Shown one piece after another: positions 8,648 through 16,678 of a stretch of 64,000 nucleotides of DNA. The notes below the pieces were generated by a model. The model was not told the DNA's origin and did not search any database. It saw only the letters and a list, made by a program, of their open reading frames with translations. The stretch is from positions 1 to 64,000 of the forward strand of contig CALKTD010000014.1 in assembly GCA_937997345.1 (NCBI GenBank). The letters run 5' to 3'. Origin of the DNA: an uncultured Atopobium sp. GTDB taxonomy: Bacteria; Actinomycetota; Coriobacteriia; Coriobacteriales; Atopobiaceae. A program made the position numbers and the translations under genes. Every line of letters starts with the position of its first letter. The stretch's first letter is position 1.

Positions 8648-8937
8648 GATGCCTCTATTCTGCCCAGACGCTATACCTGGTGTTTTTGAGTTGCAGTCGA
8701 TAGTTTTGCTAGAGTTTAGTTGGACGACTGCAGCGAAACCAATTGCTGGTTGTACGCCTCTATTTTACCCAAGAACGGTGAGGGATAGATGTGGTTTCTC
8801 GCCAGGGGATAATTTGTAGGTTTTGAATAAAAGTTGGAAATTTTCCGAACGAATGTTTGACGGAGAGTTTCTAGGGTATAGGGACGATAGATAAATCGCG
8901 CGGCACTTCTCGCCACGCTTGTAGAAAGGAACGTCCT

Positions 8938-9885
8938 ATGGACATTTCACAGGTTAAGAAAGTTGTAGTTGCTGGCGGCGGCGTTTTGGGCAGCCAGATT
9001 GCATTCCAGACCGCTTATCGCGGCTACGAGACCACTATTTGGCTGAGGTCCGAGGCTTCAATTGAGCGCGCTCGTCCAAAGATTGAGCACCTCAGAGAGG
9101 TGTATCTGAACACCCTGGAGGCTATGAAGAGCGATCCTAAGGCGTACGCTTACGGCCTCATTGCTCAGGACGAGATTACTCCAGAGAAGCTCGACCAGCT
9201 TAAAGAGCAGGTAGAGCGCGCATACAGCAACCTCAAGCTCACTTCCGATTGGGACGAGGCTTTTGGTGACGCTGACTTTGTTATCGAGTCTGTCGCAGAA
9301 AATCCAGAGCAGAAGATTGAGTTCTACACAGAGCTGGCCAAGCACCTGCCCGAGAAGACTATTGTGGCAACTAACAGCTCAACCATGATTCCAAGCATGT
9401 TTGCTGCAGCTACTGGTCGTCCCGAGAAGTACCTGGCACTCCACTTTGCTAACGAGATTTGGCGCAACCCAATCGGCGAGGTCATGGGTCACGCAGGCAC
9501 CGCTCAGGAGAACTTTGACATGGTCGTCGCTTTTGCGGCAAGCATCCGTATGATTCCGGTCAAGGTTCTGAAGGAACAGCCTGGCTACCTACTGAACTCC
9601 ATGCTGGTACCTCTTCTGGTCTCCGCTGAGCATCTCTGGGCCAACGGCGTTGGCGACGTCGAGGACATCGACAGGGCTTGGCGCATTGGCACCGGTTCAC
9701 CAAAGGGTCCGTTCCAGATTCTGGACATCATTGGCCTGGTCACCGCATATAACGTTGCTTTGATGAATCCTGCAGCTAAGGACCCCGAGTCCGTACAGGG
9801 CCGCATTGTTGCGCTTCTCAAGGAGAAGATTGACAAGGGCGAGACCGGCGTTGCTGCTGGTAAGGGCTTCTACGAGTACAAATAA
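8938..9885 (+). CDS. 3-hydroxyacyl-CoA dehydrogenase (3-hydroxybutyryl-CoA type)
   Basis: NAD-dependent oxidation of 3-hydroxyacyl-CoA to 3-ketoacyl-CoA, or the reverse in butyrate-type fermentation. The 315-residue protein has the N-terminal Rossmann motif VVVAGGGVLGSQIA (about 9-22), NSSTMIPS and the active-site region LALHFANEIWRNP (His in LHF). The C-terminal helical domain has GYLLNSMLVPLL and GTGSPKGPFQILDIIGL. The start follows GAAAGGAACGTCCT. It stands alone, on the opposite strand to its neighbours, with a strong terminator behind it. No thiolase, crotonase or acyl-CoA dehydrogenase lies nearby, so the pathway is not settled by context. Confidence 0.93.
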   Translation: MDISQVKKVVVAGGGVLGSQIAFQTAYRGYETTIWLRSEASIERARPKIEHLREVYLNTLEAMKSDPKAYAYGLIAQDEITPEKLDQLKEQVERAYSNLKLTSDWDEAFGDADFVIESVAENPEQKIEFYTELAKHLPEKTIVATNSSTMIPSMFAAATGRPEKYLALHFANEIWRNPIGEVMGHAGTAQENFDMVVAFAASIRMIPVKVLKEQPGYLLNSMLVPLLVSAEHLWANGVGDVEDIDRAWRIGTGSPKGPFQILDIIGLVTAYNVALMNPAAKDPESVQGRIVALLKEKIDKGETGVAAGKGFYEYK

Positions 9886-9912
9886 GGCGCGTACAGGTAG
9901 CAAGTGATTTCT

Positions 9913-9949
9913 ACCCGGCATCCATTTCGTGTGGATGCCGGGTTTCTTG
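9913..9949 (+). terminator. Rho-independent terminator after the 3-hydroxyacyl-CoA dehydrogenase gene
   Basis: A 12-bp GC-rich stem (ACCCGGCATCCA and its complement) around a 7-base loop, followed by TTCTTGT. It begins 28 bases after the stop codon. Confidence 0.9.
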
Positions 9950-10037
9950 TGCGGAAGCGCTGCTAGTGGACGGGGTTTCTCGCCAGGTGGCGCGCTCTAT
10001 GCAGACGCGACGCGAATCTGGCGGTCGCCTAGGGGGC

Positions 10038-10155
10038 GCCTGATTTCTGCAAAGAATCTGTAAATTTTGCCTGAAAACGTTAAAGAAACTGTGGATTTGC
10101 CTGATTTTGCAAAAGAATCGGTGGCTCAAATACAGATTCTTTGCACTTTTTAGGC
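10038..10155. repeat. dispersed 118-nt repeat, copy 2
   Basis: Same length and architecture as 6741-6858: three GCCTGA units plus an inverted terminal unit, with few substitutions. Similarity to copy 1 continues left to a TTTCTCGCCAG motif and right to GCTACAAATGCC. The rest of the gene-free stretch 9886-10353 holds only the two terminators and GC-rich sequence. Confidence 0.8.
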
Positions 10156-10199
10156 GCGGTAATACTGAGTGAACTGATTCGCTACAAATGCCTACAACA

Positions 10200-10233
10200 A
10201 AAGCCCTTCTCGCCAGATGACGAGAAGGGCTTT
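10200..10233. terminator. terminator hairpin made of an inverted TTCTCG pair
   Basis: The stem AAAGCCCTTCTCG pairs with CGAGAAGGGCTTT around an 8-base loop. It is T-rich on both sides and lies about 120 bases past the minus-strand transketolase stop. The left arm contains the over-represented TTCTCGCC octamer. Confidence 0.8.
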
Positions 10234-10353
10234 ATTTGTGCGACGGTAACATGCGCTGTTGAGACGCGCCGACGTGCTACGAGCGCGCGGTGCCGTGCTC
10301 CGAAGCGCGGAAATCCACTGGAGCATAACTACGCACGACGGAACTCGGAGCGC

Positions 10354-11295
10354 TTACTTCAAGAAATCCTTAACGGATGCGAGAACGCTCGGGGTATCCA
10401 GACCGTACTTAGCAAGAACCTGAAGTGCGGGTCCGGACTCGCCATAGGTGTCCTGAACGCCAATGACCTTGACAGGAACAGGAGCGTTCTCGGAAAGTGC
10501 CTGGCAAACCGCACTGCCTAGACCGCCGATAACGGAGTGCTCCTCAATAGTCACAACCTTGCCGGTCTTTGCTGCAGAAGCGGTAATCAGCTCAGTATCC
10601 AGAGGCTTGATAGTGTGAATGTTAATAACCTCAGCGTTGACACCCTCGGCTGCCAGCTGCTCGGCAACCTCAAGAGCCACAGGAACCATTAGGCCGCAGG
10701 CTACCAGTGTAACGTCAGTACCCTCCTTGAGGACAATACCCTTGCCAAGCTCAAAGTGGTAATCAGGGTTGGTATTGAAGACAGGAACAGGAAGGCGACC
10801 AAAGCGCATGTAAACAGGACCATCATGGTCGTAGGCAGCCTTGACAGCAGCTTCAGCCTCAACAGCATCGGATGGGATGATAACCGTCATGCCAGGAATG
10901 GTACGCATAACAGCAATATCCTCGTTGCACTGGTGAGTAGCGCCGTCCTCTCCTACCGAGAGTCCTCCGTGAGTTGCACCAATCTTGACGTTCAGATGAG
11001 GATAACCCACCGAATTTCTGATCTGCTCAAACGCGCGACCGGAAGTGAACATTGCAAACGAAGTTGCAAAGACCTTGTGGCCCGTAGCCGCAACGCCGGC
11101 TGCCATGCCAATCATGTTGGCCTCAGCAATGCCGCAGTCCACAAAGCGCTCGGGATACTCCTCGCCATACTTGCCAGAGCGAGTAGCTTCTGCCAAATCA
11201 GCATCAAAGACCAGAAGGTCATCGTGCTCTTTACCAAGTTCTACCAGAGCTTTTCCGTATGCCTCTCTGGTGGCAATCTTCTGTACGTCTGTCAT
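10354..11295 (-). CDS. transketolase, C-terminal subunit
   Basis: C-terminal half of a split transketolase (313 residues), carrying the pyrimidine-binding and C-terminal domains. MTDVQKIATREAYGKAL leads to VDCGIAEANMIGMAAGVA, whose glutamate activates thiamine diphosphate, and HGGLSVGEDGATHQ. The ATG at 11295 is one base after the stop of the N-terminal subunit gene, with GGGAGAGG inside that gene as ribosome site; an in-frame start 7 codons upstream is less likely. The two subunits act together on pentose phosphates. The split is the normal arrangement in many Actinobacteria and Firmicutes, not a frameshift. Confidence 0.95.
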   Translation of the reverse strand: MTDVQKIATREAYGKALVELGKEHDDLLVFDADLAEATRSGKYGEEYPERFVDCGIAEANMIGMAAGVAATGHKVFATSFAMFTSGRAFEQIRNSVGYPHLNVKIGATHGGLSVGEDGATHQCNEDIAVMRTIPGMTVIIPSDAVEAEAAVKAAYDHDGPVYMRFGRLPVPVFNTNPDYHFELGKGIVLKEGTDVTLVACGLMVPVALEVAEQLAAEGVNAEVINIHTIKPLDTELITASAAKTGKVVTIEEHSVIGGLGSAVCQALSENAPVPVKVIGVQDTYGESGPALQVLAKYGLDTPSVLASVKDFLK

Positions 11296-11296
11296 G

Positions 11297-12118
11297 TTAT
11301 GCCACCTCTCCCTCAAGCTCTTTCATAGCCTGCTCGTATTGCTCCTGGTTAGGAGCCTTGCCGTGCCAGCCTACCTGGTTCTCCATGAAGGAGACGCCCT
11401 TGCCCTTTACGGTGTGGGCAACAATAACGGTCGGCTGACCCTTAATGGTACGAGCCTCAGCAAATGCAGCAGCAAGCTGGTCAAAGTTGTGTCCATCCGT
11501 CACTTCAATGACGTGGAATTTGAACGCCTTGAACTTCTCGCCAATTGGCTGCGGAGTATTAATCTGCTCGAGCGCACCATCAAGCTGTAGATTGTTGTTA
11601 TCAACAATAAGCGTGAGGTTATCAAGCTGGTGGTTACCCGCAAACATGGCAGCCTCCCAGACCTGGCCCTCTTCAATCTCGCCGTCACCCAGGAGTGCGT
11701 AGACGCGGTAGTCCTTGTTGAACTTCTTGCCGGCTAGCGCCATGCCAACAGCGGTGGAGACACCCTGACCCAGAGAGCCAGTGCTCATATCAACGCCAGG
11801 AGTATCGTTCATGTTGGGATGACCCTGAAGGCGCGAGTTAAGTGCGCGGAAGGTCTTGAGTTCCCCTTTGGGAAAGAAGCCGCGCTCGGCCAGAACGCCG
11901 TAAAGCGCAGGAGTAACGTGTCCCTTTGAGAGCACAAAGCGATCTCTGCAGGGGCAGTTTGGCTTGGTGGGGTCTACGTGCATCTCCTTGAAGTAGAGAT
12001 ATGTCAGGATTTCTGTTGCAGAAAGCGAGCCACCGGGATGGCCGGATTTGGCCGTAAAGACCTGCGTGAGAATGCTTTTACGCACCTCACGAGCAACCTG
12101 TTTAAGGTCAACGTCCAT
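11297..12118 (-). CDS. transketolase, N-terminal subunit
   Basis: N-terminal, thiamine-diphosphate-binding half of transketolase (273 residues). Visible motifs are AKSGHPGGSLSATEIL (about 24-39), MSTGSLGQG, and the cofactor motif LLGDGEIEEGQ...DNNNLQ. The start is placed at the ATG at 12118 (MDVDLKQVAREVRK) because GAAAGGAAA stands just before it; an upstream in-frame extension has no such site. Together with the IIB and IIC genes upstream on the same strand it suggests a module that imports a sugar acid or pentitol-like substrate and feeds it into the pentose phosphate pathway. Confidence 0.95.
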   Translation of the reverse strand: MDVDLKQVAREVRKSILTQVFTAKSGHPGGSLSATEILTYLYFKEMHVDPTKPNCPCRDRFVLSKGHVTPALYGVLAERGFFPKGELKTFRALNSRLQGHPNMNDTPGVDMSTGSLGQGVSTAVGMALAGKKFNKDYRVYALLGDGEIEEGQVWEAAMFAGNHQLDNLTLIVDNNNLQLDGALEQINTPQPIGEKFKAFKFHVIEVTDGHNFDQLAAAFAEARTIKGQPTVIVAHTVKGKGVSFMENQVGWHGKAPNQEQYEQAMKELEGEVA

Positions 12119-12200
12119 GTAATTTCCTTTCACGTATTGCGTGCGAGAAACGCAGCAGGTCGGCACCACGCGCGAGTCGGAGCTGCGTGCGAGTCAGCGC

Positions 12201-12485
12201 TTACAGACCGAACTTCTCGGTAAGCTTTTCCTTCATTTCATCCTTATCAAGGATGTTGGAGAGAACGATCTTCTCGTCTTCTGGAATGCCGGCGATAAAA
12301 TCCTCAAGGTCGCGAGCAACAATAAAGAGGTCAGCTGCGCCAGGAGTAACGTCGGAAACGGTTGAGTGCTCAACCTCAACGCCGCTCACACCCAACTCGT
12401 TCAGGACATCCTGGATCTGCATCTCAACCATAAGGCTGGAGCCAAGTCCACTTCCGCAACAGCAAAGAATCTTCTGGATAGCCAT
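12201..12485 (-). CDS. PTS EIIB component, ascorbate (Ula) class
   Basis: Phosphocarrier subunit of a phosphotransferase permease (94 residues from the ATG at 12485; GAAAGGGG precedes it). The phosphocysteine loop is ILCCCGSGLGSSLM at about residues 6-19. The adjacent IIC is of the UlaA type, which sets the class. No IIA gene is found next to it. A hairpin with a T-run on the minus strand separates it from the IIC gene, which may lower downstream transcription. Confidence 0.88.
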   Translation of the reverse strand: MAIQKILCCCGSGLGSSLMVEMQIQDVLNELGVSGVEVEHSTVSDVTPGAADLFIVARDLEDFIAGIPEDEKIVLSNILDKDEMKEKLTEKFGL

Positions 12486-12529
12486 AAAAGCCCCTTTCAA
12501 TTCACCACGTGTGATATGTGGGTTACGTG

Positions 12530-12568
12530 GGTTAAAAAGTCGGGCCCCATCCAAGGACGAAGCCCGAC
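12530..12568 (-). terminator. intercistronic terminator-like hairpin between IIC and IIB
   Basis: GTCGGGC and GCCCGAC (12539-12545 and 12562-12568) form a stem that, read on the minus strand, is followed directly by TTTTT. It could partly terminate transcripts from the IIC gene before IIB and transketolase. Confidence 0.65.
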
Positions 12569-12639
12569 CTAGATACCTAGATTCTACTCGCATTTTCTGC
12601 AGCAACTGCGATGTTTATCTGCAATTCTGTGAGCGGATG

Positions 12640-14109
12640 CTACTCGGCCTTCTTCTCCTCTGCCTTCTTAGGAGCAACAAGGTTGAAGAGAATTGGGAGG
12701 CAGAAGCAGACAACGCAAATGCCCGTGAGAACTGCACCTTGGACGTTCAGAGCAACGTTACCAAAGATCAGCGCCATGATGGAGAAGTCAGCGTCGGAGA
12801 AGGTAGCGGAGGTGAAGCCCATGAGAGTAAAGACTGGCATACACAGTGCAGGCAAGAAGGTAATGAGCAGGCCGTGGACAAAAGAGCCAGCAATGCAGCC
12901 CTTGATGCCACCTTCTGCATTACCAAAGACGCCTGCGGTTGCGCCGCAGAAGAAGTGAGGAACAACGCCTGGGAGAATCAGTGCAATAGCTGCGACCTGT
13001 GCGTTAATGACACCCAGAATAAGCAGGCCCAGGATGCCGCCAACGAAGGAACTCAGGAAGCCGATGATAACGGCGTTTGGAGCATAGGTGAATGCGATTG
13101 GGCAGTCAATTGCAGGCTTTGCACCAGGGACAAGCTTCTGAGCGATACCCTTAAATGCAGGAACAATCTCGCCAATGATCAAACGAACACCGGACAGAAT
13201 GATGTAAACACCACCAGCGAAGGAAAGGCCGCGGGTAAATGCCCAGACAATCCAGTTAGTGGTGGTCTCGGTGCCAATGTTGAGGAGGTCGCCGAGGTGC
13301 TGAAGGCCTGCATACTGTGGGTTAGAGGCAAACTCTGCAGCGGTAGTTCCTGCAGGTACTAGGGTTAGAAGGCCACGGCTGACGGCAACGCCGGTGATAA
13401 CCACGAACATGATGATCATGGTCAGACCAATGGAAACGGTGTTGTCGCGCAGGAAGATGAGGCGCTTGGAGAACTTGATATTCTCGGTGCTATTCTCGCG
13501 ATCGGAAGCAAAGAGCCTACCGACCATACCAGCAAGCCAGTAACCAGCGCCACCGAAGTGGCCAAGTGCAACGGAATCGCTGCCGGTAACCTTGCGCATG
13601 GTTGGCTGGCAGTATGCAGGAGACAGAACCATGATTAAAGCAAGCAGGCATGCGCCAGAGATGTAGAGCATCCAACCGGAAAGGCCGCCGACGTGCAGGA
13701 TGATGGCGAGCATAGCTGCCATGTAGAGAGTGTGGTGGCCGGTGAGGAAGATGTAGTTAAAGCGAGAAAAACGTGCGAGGACAATGTTCAGGACCATGCC
13801 GATGCACATGATGATTGCGGTTGCTTGACCAAACTCGCCAAGTGCCAGCGAGACAACGGCCTCGTTGTTTGGGACGACACCCTGCATGTCAAAGGCAAAG
13901 TTGAAAATCTCGCCAAAGGCAAGGAGGGAACCAGTCTGCAAGAAACCTGCGCCTGCAGAAAGAACGAGGAAGCCAACGATAGTCTTGAGGGTGCCTCTGA
14001 TGAGATCCTCAATTGGCTTTCCCTGAAGTGCCAAACCCAGCAAGGCAACAAAACCAACTAGGATGGCTGGTGTTGATAACACGTTTACAAAAAACTCAAC
14101 AACAGGCAT
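12640..14109 (-). CDS. ulaA: PTS EIIC component, ascorbate (UlaA/SgaT) class
   Basis: Membrane permease of an ascorbate-class PTS, 489 residues from the ATG at 14109 (GAAAGGGG ribosome site); an upstream in-frame extension is discarded. It has about ten hydrophobic segments and family motifs MPVVEFFVNVLSTPAILVG at the start, LTGHHTLYMAAM in the middle, AYCQPTMRKVTG and APNAVIIGFLSSFVGGI later. The exact sugar is uncertain; the class includes ascorbate and other sugar-acid permeases. The following transketolase genes suggest a product that enters the pentose phosphate pathway. The 500-bp region before the gene carries a cluster of 26-bp bipartite units. Confidence 0.92.
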   Translation of the reverse strand: MPVVEFFVNVLSTPAILVGFVALLGLALQGKPIEDLIRGTLKTIVGFLVLSAGAGFLQTGSLLAFGEIFNFAFDMQGVVPNNEAVVSLALGEFGQATAIIMCIGMVLNIVLARFSRFNYIFLTGHHTLYMAAMLAIILHVGGLSGWMLYISGACLLALIMVLSPAYCQPTMRKVTGSDSVALGHFGGAGYWLAGMVGRLFASDRENSTENIKFSKRLIFLRDNTVSIGLTMIIMFVVITGVAVSRGLLTLVPAGTTAAEFASNPQYAGLQHLGDLLNIGTETTTNWIVWAFTRGLSFAGGVYIILSGVRLIIGEIVPAFKGIAQKLVPGAKPAIDCPIAFTYAPNAVIIGFLSSFVGGILGLLILGVINAQVAAIALILPGVVPHFFCGATAGVFGNAEGGIKGCIAGSFVHGLLITFLPALCMPVFTLMGFTSATFSDADFSIMALIFGNVALNVQGAVLTGICVVCFCLPILFNLVAPKKAEEKKAE

Positions 14110-14408
14110 ACAAACCCCTTTCAACAAAACGCGATACAACAAACTGACACAACAAACCGCGGCGTTCATGCGATCTTGCGACACGACAGTACGAGCTCGA
14201 ACGCACGCGGTCCTGCGACGCGACGAAACGAGCTCAGTGCTTTTAACTGATTTTAATCCATTTGTGTTTATTTTGTGCAAAATTATTTATATTTTGCTGA
14301 GGTTAAATGTTCATAACAATCATATTGTTCATATGATAGACCTGAAGGATTCAAAAACGATTCACCTGCACGCTTACTGGCTGTCTTCGCAGATTTTTCA
14401 GGGTCGAT

Positions 14409-14434
14409 TGATCCAAAACCCGGGTATTTATTTG
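14409..14434 (-). promoter_or_regulatory. bipartite 26-bp unit, copy a
   Basis: Reverse-orientation copy of CACATAATTA-N6-TTTTGGATCA; the TTTTGGATCA half is perfect and the other half matches 8 of 10. The spacer is exactly 6 bases. Confidence 0.55.
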
Positions 14435-14440
14435 TCCACC

Positions 14441-14466
14441 TGATCCAAAAGCGTGGTAATTATGTG
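14441..14466 (-). promoter_or_regulatory. bipartite 26-bp unit, copy b
   Basis: Perfect reverse-orientation copy of CACATAATTA-N6-TTTTGGATCA. It faces copy c, and together they form a nested palindrome (14442-14499) whose centre is an 11-bp stem with a GAAA loop (14458-14483). Confidence 0.65.
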
Positions 14467-14474
14467 CCGAAAGG

Positions 14475-14500
14475 CACATAATTAGGTGGGTTTTGGATCA
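14475..14500 (+). promoter_or_regulatory. bipartite 26-bp unit, copy c
   Basis: Perfect forward copy of CACATAATTA-N6-TTTTGGATCA with spacer GGTGGG. Confidence 0.65.
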
Positions 14501-14516
14501 AAATCGTTCTTCTCGA

Positions 14517-14542
14517 CACATAATTAGTTCACTTTTGGATTA
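14517..14542 (+). promoter_or_regulatory. bipartite 26-bp unit, copy d
   Basis: Forward copy with one mismatch (TTTTGGATTA) and spacer GTTCAC. Confidence 0.6.
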
Positions 14543-14598
14543 ATCGAGCTCCAAAAATCTTAAAAACCCGCATGAACAAGCAACGTGCCAGCGCAACG

Positions 14599-14624
14599 CA
14601 CATAATTGCATCGGTTTTGGATCA
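14599..14624 (+). promoter_or_regulatory. bipartite 26-bp unit, copy e
   Basis: Forward copy with one mismatch (CACATAATTG) and spacer CATCGG. The rest of the gene-free stretch 14110-14728 shows no open frame, only these units and the terminator at its end. Confidence 0.6.
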
Positions 14625-14638
14625 GACGTCTGCATGTA

Positions 14639-14674
14639 AAAAGCCCTTCTCGTCAGATGGCGAGAAGGGCTTTG
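14639..14674 (-). terminator. terminator after the GntR regulator gene
   Basis: A stem of AAAGCCCTTCTCG with CGAGAAGGGCTTT, nearly the same as the hairpin at 10200-10233, about 55 bases past the regulator's stop. On the minus strand the stem is followed by a T-rich run. One arm carries GGCGAGAA. Confidence 0.8.
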
Positions 14675-14728
14675 CTTATGCGACGTTGACGTGCGCGAAT
14701 GTCGCATCGAAGCTTGCAGAGCTTACTC

Positions 14729-15451
14729 TTACAAACTCAGCTCGTAACGGCCTCCAACAAAGAAGTCTTTGCCAATATAAACAGGCTTATTTTGCTTATC
14801 CACAAAGTAGGATTCACTTGCAATAAGCGGAGCTCCAACGGAGATATCAAGACGGCTTGACTGCTCTGTTGTTGCTCTTACTGCATTAATTGTCCAAGAA
14901 GAGCTCTTAATTGGCTTTCTTCCCAGAATTTCAGCAACAGCCTTAAACATTGAGACGTTTTCAAGAGGATGCGTGTAAAGATTTGAAGCCCACTCGTAGG
15001 GTAAAATAACACGCTCGTCAACAATAGGAAGATCATCTGCATAGCGAATCCTGCGGATATAAAGAATTAAAGCACCTTCAAAAAGACCGAAAAACTTTAT
15101 TTCATTTAGACGTGCGGGAATTATTTGCCTGTCTACTACCTCGGCTCTTGGAACAGCTCCGCAAGCGGCACACATCTCGGTAAAACTACGAGACTCTAAA
15201 GATTGTTCAAGTCTACGCTTAAGCTGCTTTGAACCTACAAACGTGCCCCTTCCCTGCTTTTTTGTAAGCAGACTGTCAGCACAAAGATCTTCAATGGCAC
15301 GACGGACCGTAATGCGACTTACGTTGTATTTCTCACTTAATTCAGTTTCAGAAGGAATTTTATCGTCAACCTGATATACACCAGACTCAATATCACTCTT
15401 AATATCATCGTATATCTGCTGATATAAAGGTTGTACGTTTGTTGTACTCAA
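14729..15451 (-). CDS. GntR/HutC-family transcriptional regulator with UTRA domain
   Basis: DNA-binding regulator of 240 residues. The winged helix spans about 8-75, with IPSETELSEKYNVSRITVRRAI as the recognition region. The C-terminal UTRA ligand domain covers about 90-235 (LYIRRIRYADDLPIVDERVILP; IASESYFVDKQNKPVYIGKDFF). It follows the mannose-family PTS genes and two deglycase-like genes on the same strand, so the ligand is probably a phosphorylated intermediate of that pathway. A candidate operator (15465-15477) lies just before its own start and matches sites before the other two parts of the cluster, pointing to autoregulation and local control. Confidence 0.93.
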   Translation of the reverse strand: MSTTNVQPLYQQIYDDIKSDIESGVYQVDDKIPSETELSEKYNVSRITVRRAIEDLCADSLLTKKQGRGTFVGSKQLKRRLEQSLESRSFTEMCAACGAVPRAEVVDRQIIPARLNEIKFFGLFEGALILYIRRIRYADDLPIVDERVILPYEWASNLYTHPLENVSMFKAVAEILGRKPIKSSSWTINAVRATTEQSSRLDISVGAPLIASESYFVDKQNKPVYIGKDFFVGGRYELSL

Positions 15452-15464
15452 AACTACTCCTAAG

Positions 15465-15477
15465 ACATTATAGACAT
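15465..15477. promoter_or_regulatory. candidate GntR operator before the regulator gene
   Basis: ACATTATAGACAT, fitting ACRTTATAKAYRT. Over 20 bases (15461-15480) it matches the site at 19336-19355 in 17 positions. Confidence 0.55.
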
Positions 15478-15628
15478 CTCAATAATTTGAAACCTTTATA
15501 ACAATAATACATCTTGCACATATATATCTTGTCGAAGGTTTACTTCACAGTAAGAGGACAACTCTCCCGAATATGAAGAAAGGACAGGCAGAACCTGTCC
15601 TTTCTTGAGCTTGATTTATAGAATCAGC

Positions 15629-16612
15629 TTAGTACTCAATCTTCCACATATAGCGACGCATAGTCAGAGGATGCTTACGAGCCTCAGCAATCTTCTCAGC
15701 ATAAACACGCATGACTGCGGTATGAATGAATGGGTTGAAATAGCCAAGTACCTTGGAGGAAACAGCTCCAGCAAGACCGTAATCCTTTGAATCAATGACG
15801 GTTACCTTGGAGTTGAAGCGCTGCATAAAGGTAAGCGCACGAGCGTCCATTGGCCTTGTTGCACCCTCAGACATAAAGAGAAGATAAGGCTTTCCATCCT
15901 CAGTGAGCTCAAATGGTCCATGGAAATACTCACCTGTGTTGTAAGCTGCGGAGTCAATCCACTGCATCTCAGAGAACAGGAACATAGAGGTTGAGTAAGC
16001 AACCTTTGCAGATGCACCAGAGCCCATCAGATAGATAAGCTGATCATCCTTGTAAGCATCTGCGAACTTCTGAGCCTCTGCTCCAGCACTCTGAGCAGAC
16101 TTCTCTGCTAGCTCATAAATTGCGTTGAGACCATCAATGACATCCTGATAAAGTTCAGTGCCCTCTGTCTGCTGAAGAATCTCTGCTGCAAGCGCCAGGA
16201 CATAGCCCATCTTCTCAATCTTTGCTGCATAGTTCTTCTCAAAACCGTGAACAATTACGTAGTCAGCTTCCTTGGTAAGCGCAGAATCTGCAACGTGTGT
16301 AACAGCAACTACAGGAGCGCTTGCTTTCTTAGCAGTAGTGTTTGCTGTAACTGTTTCTGGAGTACCTCCACCAAGGGAGCAGGTAATAACAAGGGTATGC
16401 TCACCAAGCCATGCAGGAGTATCGTAGTTAAACTCGTTGGCAGTAAAAAGCTGAACGTTAAGCTTGTTGGTGTTGTTTGCTAGGAAATACTTAGCTGGAT
16501 ACAGCTCAGACATAGATGCACCGCAGCCGACAAAAGCAACATGAGTAATAGTGTGGTTCTCAACAATCTTAGAGATAATACTCTTAGGTTGATTCAGATC
16601 GATCTCGTACAT
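15629..16612 (-). CDS. SIS-domain sugar-amine deglycase, FrlB/GfrF-like
   Basis: A two-SIS-domain protein of 327 residues in the sugar isomerase family, close in layout to fructoselysine- or glucoselysine-6-phosphate deglycases. The first SIS domain starts with VAFVGCGASMSELYPAKYFL (about 24-43) and VITCSLGGGTPET. The second has YLMGSGASAKVAYSTSMF and the GEYFHGPFEL catalytic region. The C-terminus RRYMWKIEY is shared in form with the second deglycase-like protein at 19480. In Salmonella the gfr operon pairs a mannose-family PTS with two such deglycases, which this cluster mirrors. Substrate is inferred from context only. Confidence 0.85.
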   Translation of the reverse strand: MYEIDLNQPKSIISKIVENHTITHVAFVGCGASMSELYPAKYFLANNTNKLNVQLFTANEFNYDTPAWLGEHTLVITCSLGGGTPETVTANTTAKKASAPVVAVTHVADSALTKEADYVIVHGFEKNYAAKIEKMGYVLALAAEILQQTEGTELYQDVIDGLNAIYELAEKSAQSAGAEAQKFADAYKDDQLIYLMGSGASAKVAYSTSMFLFSEMQWIDSAAYNTGEYFHGPFELTEDGKPYLLFMSEGATRPMDARALTFMQRFNSKVTVIDSKDYGLAGAVSSKVLGYFNPFIHTAVMRVYAEKIAEARKHPLTMRRYMWKIEY

Positions 16613-16678
16613 TTTTTTCTCCTCTTCAAATGGTTTACGCCGTTTATCAATGCTGTTTATTAATGCCGTTTTGATTTA

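Noticed and set aside
10354..12118. Frameshifted transketolase gene
   Set aside because: The two halves have separate starts, ribosome sites and stops at the normal domain border; split transketolase is common in Gram-positive bacteria.
12187..13362. Plus-strand frame of 391 codons opposite the IIB and IIC genes
   Set aside because: Crosses two real genes and their terminator, with a composition typical of antisense frames.
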